The position numbers and the translations under genes are program-made. Positions 51,400 through 63,700 of a DNA stretch of 64,000 bases are shown in pieces. Every line of letters starts with the position of its first letter. The stretch's first letter is position 1. The stretch is from NCBI RefSeq assembly GCF_001522545.3, contig NC_031769.1, positions 23,855,617 through 23,919,616 of the forward strand, written 5' to 3'. Source of the DNA: Parus major (taxonomy: Eukaryota > Chordata > Aves > Passeriformes > Paridae). Below the pieces are notes generated by a model, which was not told the DNA's origin, ran no database searches, and was given only the letters and a program-made list of their open reading frames with translations.

Positions 51400-51465
51400 T
51401 CAGCTTTGTGGATACACGGATTTGGTTGCTGCTCGCAGTAACTTCATACCTAGCAACAGGCCAAC
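51396..51465 (+). CDS. COL1A2: COL1A2 exon 1 (coding part)
   Basis: 70 coding bases give [23 protein letters not shown] plus the first base of codon 24. This is the signal peptide of pro-alpha2(I): a short charged start, a hydrophobic core (residues about 9-20) and small residues before the likely cleavage near residue 22. The 70-bp coding length equals the human exon. The donor is GTAAGT. An in-frame upstream TTG at 51,384 is not used; the ATG at 51,396 matches the family start. Trp10 in the hydrophobic core is unusual but compatible with signal function. Confidence 0.95.
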
Positions 51466-51706
51466 GTAAGTGCTTTCCGCTTGTTTGTGGCGGGGGTGGT
51501 GGCAGGGGTGGCTGTCCGGCTCTGCGCTCTGTGCTTTGTCCCGACGCCCGCCCCACGCACGGCAGTCTGCGGGGAGCTGCCTCTTCCCGAGCGATAGAGA
51601 CCAGCTCATAAACTGCCACCTCCGTCCCAGATCAGACTCTAGATTCTTTCTTTCCCTCAGAAAAAAAAAAAAAAGATGGCAAATGGCCAATGAGTATCCC
51701 CTCTAC

Positions 51707-51745
<39 letters not shown>

Positions 51746-54700
51746 AAAAACCCACTGACGGTTTTGAACCTGGAGGAGAACGCAAAGCCTCACCTTCACA
51801 GATACAGATGCAGGCTGGGAGGAGAGTGCTTGCGGCGAGCGGAAGAGACTTTTGTGAGACGTGGGGCGCGCTCCCCGAGGCAGGCAGGGAGCCGGGTGAG
51901 CGGGACGGCGGCGGCTGATCCATCCCTCCCTTGGCTCCCGGCTGGGGCTCCGAGCGGGTAGGGAGCCGGGTGAGCGGGACGGCGGCGGCACATCCATCCA
52001 TCCATCCATCCATCCATCCATCCCTTGGCTCCCGGCCGGGGCTCCGAGCGGGGCCGGCTCCGCGCGCGGGGCGCCCCCTGCGGGCCGCTCGGGGCGGGCT
52101 CGGAGCCGGGGGCTCCGGCTGGGGGACACCGTGTGGGACGGGAGGAGGCAGGCAGGGAGGAACAGTGCTCCGCTCCAGGGGGAAAAGGGAGCGCGGCTCC
52201 CCGAGGGCTCAGCGCAGCGCTTCGCCTCTCGTTGGATGAGGATGTAGTGCTCCCTCGTCGCAGTCAGCGAAGCGCGCACACACACACCCACACCCCACAC
52301 ACTGAGGTGGGACGGAGTCGCGCCCCGCCACTCGGCTGGGGGCGAAGCGGAGCCCTCCTGCAGGGCAGCGCCCTGTGAAGGGCCCCCCGAGCCCCCGGCC
52401 ACGGTGGCTTTGACCCGGGGTTTGGCTGCGTTCCAGGGAGGAGGAGGGCGGGAGCAGCCGTGCGCTGCCCGCTCCTGGCGCCGGGAGCCCCCGGGATGAT
52501 GATGTCCCCCCTGGGATGATGTCCCCCCTGGGATGATGTCCCCCCTGGGATGATGTCCCCCCGGGGTGATGTCCCCGCGGGGTGATGTCCCCCGGGGTGA
52601 TGTCCCCCGGGGTGATGTCCCCCGGGATGATGCTCCCCGGAAGGTGGCCCGGGTCGCCCTCTGCAGGGCGGGGGGCAGCGGCGGGGCGGTTCTGGACGGG
52701 CACTCTGGGGACACGTCCCCAGTGACGGGAGGCAGCTGCGCCTTCGCCATGCAGGTTCGTGTGGGGGTCCCCGAAGTGAGCACCCCGCAGGGAGTTTGGG
52801 TTGGCGCCGCTCTCACCGCCGCCTGCGGGCAGCAGTGGCTTTAGTTTTGTGTTGGGTGAGCGCAGGCTGTGTGTGTACTGCCGCGCAATTCCACTGCTTT
52901 CAGCATTTCAGCACTCTTACCTTGTTCTGGTCTGCACGAATCATCATTTGGTGATCACTGCCGAAGTGACACGTTGTGGAAAAACATCCAACAACCTGTT
53001 AGTTAGTGGTAATGTTGCTTGAAATTACAAATCTCAGAAAATTTGTTTCTCCAGCTAATGAAAGAAGTACATACACTTAGCAGTGCATAACATTCAGAGA
53101 TAGTTATTTGCAATTTGGTGTTTAATAGCTCCAAACTCTTCCCTGTTACACAGTTGTACAGGAAAATGTGGAAATAGGGATGGAATCTTTCCCCATATAA
53201 ATGGGATTGGGCCACTTATCTGAAAATTTCAGATTACTCCTACAGTTTAGTATCTTCACATGTTTCAATCTGCCTGGGTTTATTAAACTCTTGCATGAAT
53301 ACATACGTGGAAATACATAAGTGTGGGAGGTTTTCAATGGAGGTAATGTTGAAGCATATTTAGAGCAGGTTTATAGCTGATATCTGCCCTTTTACTGTAT
53401 CAGCCATATTACTTGTCTTGATTTAATTAGCAAGTCCATTTTGAATTTGAAATACATGGCAATTTCTCCCATGAGTCTTTCCAGTCTAAGATAATCACCT
53501 TAACAGTAAGAAATTACATTAGGAAAATGTTTATTGCATTAAGGAAATCAACAAAATTGCATTTCAAATTAAAAGCAGCAAATATAATTTTGAATTGAAA
53601 GCAAGTTTAAAATGTAAAACTTGTAAAATATTTGAAACCCTGCCCTAATTATCTCTTTTTTTCTTTCCCTTCTCTTTGCAGATGTGAGAGAGGTCAGTAT
53701 AATTTTTTTATCTAAAACGTAACACTCCAATTAACAGGCTAGGCTATTCTTCTTGTGGCAGTATTATCTTCTAACATTCATTCCCAAGATGGTCATGGAA
53801 AAGTGGTGATCAAATCCTGAAGGCACTGCCTGGAAAGGTACCCACCCCAATTTCACAAGTGGGACGGCCTTTTTGAGAGACTGCCTTCATAGGTGTAGAG
53901 ACCATGAGGAGAAAGTAAAGGAGCAGTGCTGTTTGGACATTGTACCTGGCAGTTTGGATTGGACATGACTCTACTTTAAAGCCAGTTTTACACTCTAAAT
54001 TTCTTGCACATTAGGATTATGAAAGAGCTCAGGTGTGACTTCTTTTTTTTCAATTCTAATACTTTAGATTGCTTTATTATAGCTGTAGAATCGTCAGTCT
54101 TCAGCACAACGTTTTAATATAGTTACATTCATCTTTGCAATATGTAACCTCCTGCTTTCAAAATAATTTTAAGTCATAGGGGATAGTTAAATATATTGGA
54201 CTGAGAAAAAGTATACTTATGTAAGAAAACATGTCTAAGTTTATGCATTATTTTAGTTTAAAATTCTGGCAGAAATTGTAACTCATTTTTTGAAATTCTC
54301 TTCCTTATTTTTTTCCAGGCACCTGCAGGGCGCAAGGTAAGCATTTTTATTTTTCTTGTGTGAAGATGAAGATGTATCTGTCAGTCTTCAGCAGATTAAT
54401 GTTTTGTTGACTATTGGATGAAAGGAAAATTGACTACATTGCTTATTTTCAGTGTTCTTTGAAAATACCAGTAGTGCTGAGATGAATAGGTAGGAAAAAA
54501 GGAAGGAATGATCAATGCAGCATTTTAACACCAGGGTAAATTCAAGTACTGAATTAAAGGTGCTTTACCTGTGAGCAGAACTAAGCCTACTGAAACCTAA
54601 ATGGCATCAAAGCATCATTCTTATTTAAACAGAGCTCCTCTATAAAGATTTATGTGGATTGAATAGTACAACAATATCCATACAGGTCTAAAAGACTAAA

Positions 54701-57700
54701 TCGATTCTATATTATTTTTAAAACTCACTACTGGTATATTAGAATTAGTTATTCAGTAGAAACAAACCCAAATTTTGCAAGTACTTCTGTGGTGCGTGCA
54801 ATGACACTTTTAATTCACATAACAGTGGCAGTGGCTAATCTATTTCCAGTACGTTATTGTGAACAAAAATACACTGTGAAAAATAGCTGTTGGACCTCTA
54901 TGTGCAGCCTTCTTTTCCTTTTTAATGTGCACTAATTATTCTTAATATATCTGTTTCTCTGTATTGTCCTGGAAAATTTCCACAGTAACTCATTGAGTGT
55001 TGTTTTCTTCCGGCAGGGCCCTAGAGGCGACAAAGGGCCTCAGGGAGAAAGGGTAAGGAATTTGATTGACATTTACTTGTGATCTTTGAACAGTTGTTGT
55101 TGGAAGACCAGTAGGAAAAAAATAAGTTTAAGCATTGCTGTGGGATTAAATGATTATACCTGTAAAAGCTTGCATGTACAATTTTATTAAAAAAAGAAAC
55201 CGAGTTACCTATGTACCAAATTCAGCCCAGTTATGTTCAGTCTGCCTGAGCAGATGTGGTTGAGATCATAGGGCAGCCTAGCTGTTCAAGTGGTGATTTG
55301 AAAAATGTTTTTCCAGCTGCTCGCAGTGGAAATAATGCATAGAAATGCAGAGGGAAAAGTTGACATGCAAAAATGTAATCTTTGAATAATACAGTGTATG
55401 GGTAAGCTCTCTACATAAAACCTGAATAGACTAAGCCAGTTTTGAAGATAATTCATTATTTGTGCCTCCAACAATGTTTTGGAAAAGCTCTTTTCTTGGC
55501 AGCTGGGCATTTGTTATCTTCTGCTAGTCAAAGTGGGTGTTATACTGCTGAAGGCTCTACTGTAAAAGTAACCATAAATAAGGACAGTTGAATAATTCAA
55601 TTGTAATGTTCGTTCATATCATTCATATCTGTTATTCTGGTTTGCTTCTGCATCATTGCTGCTTTTTGGAAAGTGGTAGTCCAAACTTCACATACTTATC
55701 TGGGTTGTGTGTAGCTATGTGTCTCCTTTTATATCATCTGAAAATGAAAATGCCATAGTACTATAAGGGAGCTCTTGAAGATTTCTGAGATCACAGTGTG
55801 CTGACAAATGTAATGGAAACTATTAGGAGCACTATATAAGTGTGGTCAGTTATATATTTACTTCAGGCTGCCACTAATTAAATTTGTTTAATGAAATGCT
55901 TTTAACAAAGCTTTCTTTGTTCTGAAAGCAGCAAGCCTAATTCTGCTCCTTTAGAAACCCATTTATTATGGATTTCATTAAGTACTGGGTCCAAAAATCT
56001 CGACAAATTAAATACCCCACATCAATTGCCATGATGCCAAAACTGGACAAAAACAGCTTTGTGTACTGAGGATGAAAGAATGTAGGGACAAATGTTACTG
56101 GAGTGAACACAGGTAATTTCAACCTGTTGTAAAAGAGGTTCTGACAGTGGTAGCAGACAGATGATATCAAAAATCTGTAGAAGAGCATTGCTAAATTTTA
56201 ATTGGATTTATGATTATACCAGCAAATTATCTATACTGATTAAAATCTGGTGTTGGACTTACTATGGATCCATGGTAACTCATATCAGTAGGGCTGACCT
56301 TCTCTAGTCCTCAGCTGGTCAAATTTTAGGCTCTCACTAACAGGATCTGCTAGGCTGTGTGGGTCCACATGGGTCACTTGGGGTTTGTAGGTCCAGTTTG
56401 TCACTTAAGATGAGACTTCCCAATTTGGCCATTATGCTTTGGTAGCATAAATCCAATATTGCCCCCATAAATGTTCTCAAATATGAAGCTCCAGTACATA
56501 TCTGATACAAGGTATAGCAAGGTAACAAAATCAGGCTATTTCCTCAAGTTAAGCATTTATTGAAATGATTTATTGAAATATATAGCAGTGCTGTAGGGTG
56601 TTCTGTGGGTACCTGGTTGTTAGTGAAGTTACCACATCGGAGATTTCTTCAGACACTTCTAATTCTCACTGTATAATTCTCTTTTTACCTCTAGGGTCCA
56701 CCAGGTCCACCAGGCAGAGATGGTGAAGATGGTCTACCAGGTCCTCCAGGGCCCCCTGGTCCTCCAGGTCTTGGCGGAGTAAGGCATCCAAACTTTCTAT
56801 TACCAGAACTCATAAGCTGTGCTTTGTGACCAAGATTAAATTTATATCTGCTGGAAAACAGTGGTGTTGAGCTGAAGAGTGGAAAAAACATTCTCTTGGG
56901 AGCCATAAGAAATTGATGGTCCCAGTTGTAATGAAACCCTCCTTGGGGTGTATATATTCCATGGAAAATTTGGATTCTGTATTCAGCAGGGATTTAGGAA
57001 GAAGAGCAAATCAACCCTGTTATTTAGCAACAAACTTACACAGTGATAATGTGATAATGTTAAGTGGATGGGGAAAAAAAGCCTTTGTGGTTGGATTCAA
57101 GAGATAGCAACTGTATTGGAATAAGTGAATGAGATGACGCCTTAAGCTAAAAATCAATTAAAAGTGTATAGTATTTTAGAGTATTGTCCTTTAGAAATTC
57201 TTATTTTTATTTGTATTCATGCTGCAGAACTGTAAAAGGGCTGTTGCCTACACAGTTTGTGCACCAGTGTCCACCATGTATTCTCTGCAGAATGCTGAAT
57301 TTAACTCTTAGCTTGACATTATCTTGCACAGGGAGCATGAAGGCAGTGTTGTATTGATCAAGTTTAGTCAGTCCTTCTGCATGGGAGAATGCTCTTTTGA
57401 CTTCAGTGTGAATAGCAATTCTTTATTTTGCTAGCTGCAAATATCAAACTGCTTTCATTATTTTTATTTTTTTTTCATTTTAATATGTGAATGAAACAAG
57501 CAAGAAAAGGGGTTTGGTTGTGTTGTGGAGAACCTTTTTCTATTTTGATAAAATATCAAAAATCCATTGCAGTGTTTCTGAGGCTGCAGTCTCCTCAGAT
57601 GTTTCTGAAACTGAAGGGCCCACCTTATGCAATAGCTACTCAGGGCTGGTACATGAATTTTACTTATGCATATTTTTTTCACTGCTTTGCTTGACTTCCC

Positions 57701-60700
57701 TCATTGGAAATTAGCAGAATAATTTGAGAGTTTCAAGAAAATTTTCAATTTTAAATGAGCACTGAATTTACATTCCTAATTTTCAGTTCACACTATTGGA
57801 TGCCTCTCTATAACTTCGGCAGAGATATTTAGGTTTGAAAAGGCCTTCCCAGTAAAATCAAGTCTTTTTGGATATAAATGTATTTATAATAGGGCTATAT
57901 TTACTGAGTTACATGTGTTCTGCTTTTAAAAAACCCATAGAAAGTATAACAAACCAGATTATATTTAGATACAGAATGTTGATTAAAAATACTTTTTAAA
58001 GTTAAGTTTTTGTTTTGATTTCAACTTTTTTATTATCTACAGAACTTCGCTGCTCAATATGATCCATCTAAAGCAGCAGATTTTGGCCCAGGACCTATGG
58101 TAGGTATATGACATAGCACTTGATAACTCACATGAATGTGTTTAGAATTTTCCTTTATTTCAGCTGCATTAATGAAAAAAAATGTGTTAAAATTAGTGGT
58201 TTGATCATATATTGACTCAGACTAGAAACTGATCCTTTAATATAGAATGATGATGTGTTTTAAGTTGCCTGAGGACTTGAAGTATGGTCTTGAATCTGCA
58301 TATTTATCTTAAATATAGCACTGCTGTGTCTTGTGATTTAACTTTGTTGACCACACTTTTATGAGTCAATGAATCTTATAATCAGATGTTAGATAACATA
58401 TGTACTTTGATATAGTGTTACTTTACCCATATTGAGTCAGAAGATTGTGTTTTAGGAATGAGATTAATTGTAAAGCTGCTCTCTAAAACAGATACAGGCC
58501 TAAAAAGTAACTTAGCATCTTGGCACCAGTTGGTGCTGATTTTTCCTCCATGGCTGTACAACTCTTTTGATATCCTTGGATTGCACAGGTTTTTAGGAAA
58601 TTGGCTGCTGCATTTGATTCTCAACATCTGAACATTAGTACTTGGTACTGTCAGGCTGTTCTGAGGAGGACTCTTTATAGCTCACTGTATACTATGTACA
58701 AATGGAATTTAAGGGGTCTCATTGCCACTCCATATGAGTTTCTGACCCCTCCTTATCTTAGCAAACAATTTCAGTGTATGCAGATAGCAGAATTTGGGTT
58801 AAATTCACCACACACACTGATGTCACAGAGAGTGCATCAGATGGGTGAGCAGCCGGATGAAGGATGACCAGGATTATTTTGGGTCAAGTGCTTGTGTCCA
58901 CTTCCAAAATCACTGTAATATTAAATGGATTTTGAAAAATACTTTGGCATCTATTTAGTTATGAAATATAGGAAAATATGGGTACCTTTAATCAAGTTCT
59001 GCTCTCAATGTCTGATGATTAATCAGAAAACATAGATGAGGATTTATTTGAGGTGTCACCATTTCTGTTTTCAATGGAAACCATTTCAGTTTTTGAATCA
59101 GTTAGGTTTATTTGGCAGTAATAGCAGTAAAATTTACCTATTGTGAGGAAGATTTTAAGTTTCACAAATAATATGTAAAAGATTGGGAAGTGAAAAGTAG
59201 TTATAGAATATTATTTGTGAAGAAATTCACAGGGTTTATGCAGCAGATATGATACAGATTGTCTAGGAACTGTTATTTTTCCTAGAATCACTGTTTTTTT
59301 TTTAATTACTGTGGATTTTCATATCCACAACATCGCTTTAACTTCCATTAGTAAATTCCTGTAATTAATGTGCGTTTATTCCTCTTAATAAAAAGTTTTC
59401 AGTCTTATGGGAAAGCTACATAAACCACTGAAAAGTTGGTGTATGATTTTAATCTTGTAATGAGAAAATCTAAAAGACTTTCCTAGAAAGCTTTAAAATC
59501 AATTTAAAACATAATTATTTCTGTTGAAGCTTCTCCTAAATAATTTCTTTGGAGTGTAGAAGTCCAAGTTAAAATTTCAGTTTGCAATTGTTTGCTTGCT
59601 TAGTAAACCTTAAAGTAACTGTTAAGAGAGAGCACAAATCTATGGAAATTTCCTTTTTAGGAGTGCTTTTCTCACCCTGTGTTTTCATGATGTATATAAA
59701 TTGTAATAATGTCAGGGAGAGTATATTAGTGAATTAATTTTCAAGTGATATGAAAAGAATTTAATCAACACCAGAAAACAATTAAATATTTAAATAGAAG
59801 TAGATAATTATTGGAAATAGTTGTATACACAATATGTATAAGAGCCTTTCATAATGCATTACAGCCTTCATCTTTAAACTCTGGATTTTTCTGCACAGGA
59901 AGAGTAGAGGGAAGAATTCAAAAAAGAATGAACTAGTTCATTTTCTAACAATCCAAAGTAGATTAAGAAGATGAATCATAAAGTTCACAGCCATGATGGT
60001 ACATTTCTAATCATCCCACTGGATTCTGTGTTGGTTCATTGCCATTAGAAGATGTTTGCACTTGGACTGCCTGTGCAAATTCATGCAGAACTTCTAACTT
60101 CCTCTAATTTCATTTGAACATTGCACAGTGGAAACTGTGATGCTAACAAATATTATAGGAATGCCTGGAATTGGTGTTACAGAATTGTGATGTTCTTAAA
60201 AAGATCTTGTGATTTTTCTTCCCTAGGGTTTAATGGGACCCAGAGGCCCACCTGGAGCATCTGGACCCCCTGTGAGTACAGTCTTCTTTCTCCTACTGAC
60301 ACTGACATACCTGTAAAGTTATAAATTATCTTGTTTGGAAACCAATAATATTTCCCTCATTTTCTAGGGTCCTCCCGGTTTCCAAGGTCTTCCTGGTGAG
60401 CCTGGTGAACCTGGTCAAACAGTAAGTACAGATCACACACAGACACTGCTAGCATTAGGAACAGCACACCAAAGCTGGCTTGCAATGCTTTGGATCGTTT
60501 CTCCTGTCCATATTCACTTCTCTGAATGTTTGGATACTCCTGCTTGATCCTGTTACAGAAACAGAGCTGAACACTCAGATTCAAGCTCTCTCTACTTGGA
60601 ATCATAAAGTGCAAAGTCAGTTAAGCTCCAGCTATGCCCCAGCTCAAGTCAGAAAACAGTGGGAAGACATATATGAAGAGTGATGCCTCAGGTAATTCTC

Positions 60701-63700
60701 AATTTATTTTTAACAGGGTCCCCAGGGTCCTCGTGGTCCCCCTGGTCCTCCAGGAAAGGCTGGTGAAGACGTAAGTGGTTATTAAATGTTTCTTTTCTGT
60801 TTTGGGGTGGTGATTCAACTCTAACAACCACATAATTGTTAAACTTAGCGTTCTATTGGCTGTATGTTTTACATTGTTAAATAAATAAACCCCTGAAATA
60901 ATTATTTTATGATTTAAGAGATGCAGTATGCTGGAAATGTACAGAAAATTGGGTAAATTCCAAACCACTCCAAATACATTATTTAACTTCCTGAACACAG
61001 GGGAAAGAAAACTTAAAATTAAGAGTCTCCCTTATCTTTGGACAAAGAGAAGCCTTGCCAGTGTGTTTTCTTTTTTCTTTGTGGTTTGTGTTGCTATTTT
61101 TTAAAAGAAGCTTTCCTTCTTAGTGCATCTTTATTGCATTTTTCAGGGTCACCCTGGCAAACCTGGAAGACCTGGTGAGAGGGGTGTTGCTGGCCCTCAG
61201 GTGTGTAGTGATCCACTGGATACAGTACAAACCAGTTCACTAATCAATTAAACATAGCAACCTTTCTGAATTTCACCACATTAACAGTCTAGTAATAATC
61301 CTTATGGAGATAAATACAGTTTCAGCCCTTACTTGCAGAGATATAATATAGTTATGTTTTTATTTTGCTTCCCTACCCCATTCCCACTAAAGCTAGTAAT
61401 GAGTAACTGAAGTGGCAGAGTGAGGAGTTACACAAGGTAAGCTGTCACCTTGACATAGAAAGTTAAAAAAGCTGTGCTGTCACATGGTAATGCATGAAAT
61501 TTCTGAGATTCAGAGCTGTAAAAATCAGGTTGATTACTGTTAGTCTTGAAACAAGTTAGGATCTGGATTCTGTTCCTTACTTGAATGATAATGACCCAAA
61601 TCTACTTGTTAATTTTACTGAAAGATTTATTCATCATCTTTCCTTTTAACAGCCCTGTGTAATATGAGAGACAATCATTCATGCACTGTGTGTTTTTAGG
61701 GTGCTCGTGGTTTCCCTGGAACTCCTGGTCTGCCTGGCTTTAAGGGAATTAGGGTGAGTACATATATACTTTTCCCTGAATATGTAAGGCTAACATCACT
61801 GCAGCGTACTGAAAACCCTTAGAAACCCTCTGAAAGTGAAGAGTATATGAACCTCTTTGAAGTTTTTACTATCACCTGATATGAAAGACTAACCAGAAGA
61901 CAATATTAGGGAATAATTCTGTGTGAGAGGAAGGTTTTATAAGACTAAGAATTTGCCTATAGCCATTTGAGAGAAAGTATGTATCAATATTTATTTTTCT
62001 ACTCAATATAGGGACACAATGGTCTGGACGGTCAAAAGGGACAACCTGGTACTCCTGGTAACAAGGTAAAGACAAAATCTGTAAACAGAGGATGCATTTG
62101 TAGCTCTTCCTAGCAAAAGACATGTGAAGTCCCATCCAATCAGTCTTCCATGTTGCCATTAAACATTGCCCAGTTGCAGTAATCTGGAAGCCAGTGGATC
62201 CATGTAGAACAAATACATGCACCTTGTAATGAGAAAACATTCCTGGGGCCTTAGTCTTGAGCCCTCAATCAAGTTGTAAGCAAGGTAGTGCTTCCAGTGA
62301 ATAAAGGCTGCAGAACTGGGCTCTTGATAACTGACTATTCAGCAGCACTTCAGACTGATTTTGATATCTCTGCTCTTCTCTGGATTGTATTCTACATTTA
62401 GGGAGGCTTTTCTAAAGCATTCTAAAATGACAACATCTCATTTTTCTACAAAACTCAAAACACAAATGTGTGAGAAACGTGTTCAGTGTAAAGCTTCCTG
62501 CTAAAGAACTGGATACATGCAGTGCTTTTCTGAGTTAAGGATATTTGATCCTCACAGTCTTTTTTCTTGTTACCATATTCATATTAGTGAACATTTGAAC
62601 ACTAGCCTTAAAAAAAAAAAACTGAAAAATATATTCTGAAATACAGTCTAGAAACATCTATGGTAAACTCCTTGTCTTTTAGTTTTTTCTTCTCCCATTC
62701 AAATTCAGTGCCTAATATCAGTGTTCTTGAAAAATTAACTGTTGCATCATTGTGTTACTGGAAATCCTGACTGATTCTCAGGAGATTTGTATTCATGTAC
62801 TTCTAATATAACAACAAAAAAGTCAAATACTAATTATCCATCTTTCTTGTTTCTAAGAGCTTAGCACTACTTGGTTATAGGGTTTTTAATTATAACATAG
62901 CATTCTTCAATATCACTGCAAGTTGTTAACCTTTAGAAAAAGTTTAGATGGCAAAGTCTGCCCAGACAATGGAGATTTAAAGCAGATAAAGCACATAATT
63001 AAAGGATGGCACAGTTACTAGTAAGAGTGCTAGAAAACACCAGCATATTAAATCAAGGTTGTTTATTATATAACTGTGCTGAAAGCAGCAATGAAGATAA
63101 AAAATTGTTGTCTTTGCAGCATTTAAGACTAGGTGTATTCAGGTGTATTCAGGTGTATTCAGGATACAAGTGCTCTAAGACAACTCTTGTCACTGTAGAT
63201 CAGCCTAAGCCTGTTGAGAAGGCTGTTGAGACTACAGTCCTGAAGGGAGAGGAGCCATGTATTAATGGCTGTTACTCAAATACTCAATATTATTGGTCTT
63301 CAGTTAAAAATACCTTTTTAAGGTAATAATAATACCTTTATATTAAGGTATTTAAGGCAGATACTTATTTTAAGCCATTTGAGAGGACTTTGTCAACTTA
63401 TATTAAGGCAAAAATAGCATTGTTCTGCTTCTGTTCTAGCTAAAAAACAGCTGCTGATTGATCTGGATTTGTAGTTCACTATCCAGATCCAGTCTCTTAA
63501 ATGTGTACTACACAGTAAATGTCAGCATAGAGAAAGGGGGTGAGGAAAGCTGAGCAAGTGGCACAACTTTCTCTGGCCCTCCCCTTCTAAAAGGATTCCA
63601 TCTGGCTGTGTCCCTGTTTGCAGGGACAATTGCAGTCTCTGCACCCTCAGGACTTGATGTGCTGTTAATGAATAGTGTGATGCAGAAACATGTGTTATAA

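Larger units (their letters stand above)
49570..52830. promoter_or_regulatory. CpG island over the COL1A2 promoter and first exon
   Basis: GC content and CpG density rise sharply at about 49,570 and fall back at about 52,830. The island covers about 1.7 kb of upstream flank, exon 1 and the first 1.4 kb of intron 1. Long open frames on both strands (up to 394 codons) are an effect of GC richness: they are rich in proline, glycine, arginine and serine, run through promoter, exon 1 and simple repeats, and match no family. I treat them as spurious. No second gene is supported inside the island. Confidence 0.85.
51466..53681 (+). other. COL1A2: COL1A2 intron 1
   Basis: 2,216 bp, GTAAGT...CAG. The first 1.4 kb is CpG island and holds two A-runs, a 74-bp duplication with CATC repeats and an 18-bp minisatellite. 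The last 850 bp is AT-rich with no recognised element. Intron 1 of COL1A2 carries an enhancer in mammals; I cannot point to a specific equivalent here. Confidence 0.85.

Noticed and set aside
51384..51611. Longer COL1A2 start at the in-frame TTG and read-through past exon 1
   Set aside because: The ATG at 51,396 matches the conserved family start, and the frame past 51,465 is intron after a perfect GTAAGT donor.
51632..52816. 394-codon open frame on the minus strand across intron 1
   Set aside because: It is made from poly-T, the CATC repeat and the GC minisatellite, giving phenylalanine runs and repeated TSPRG-type units. Low complexity, overlaps repeats, no domain.
60121..60324. Open frame across exon 7
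   Set aside because: It reads exon 7 in a frame that breaks the Gly-X-Y pattern; the collagen frame with GT/AG ends is clearly the real one.
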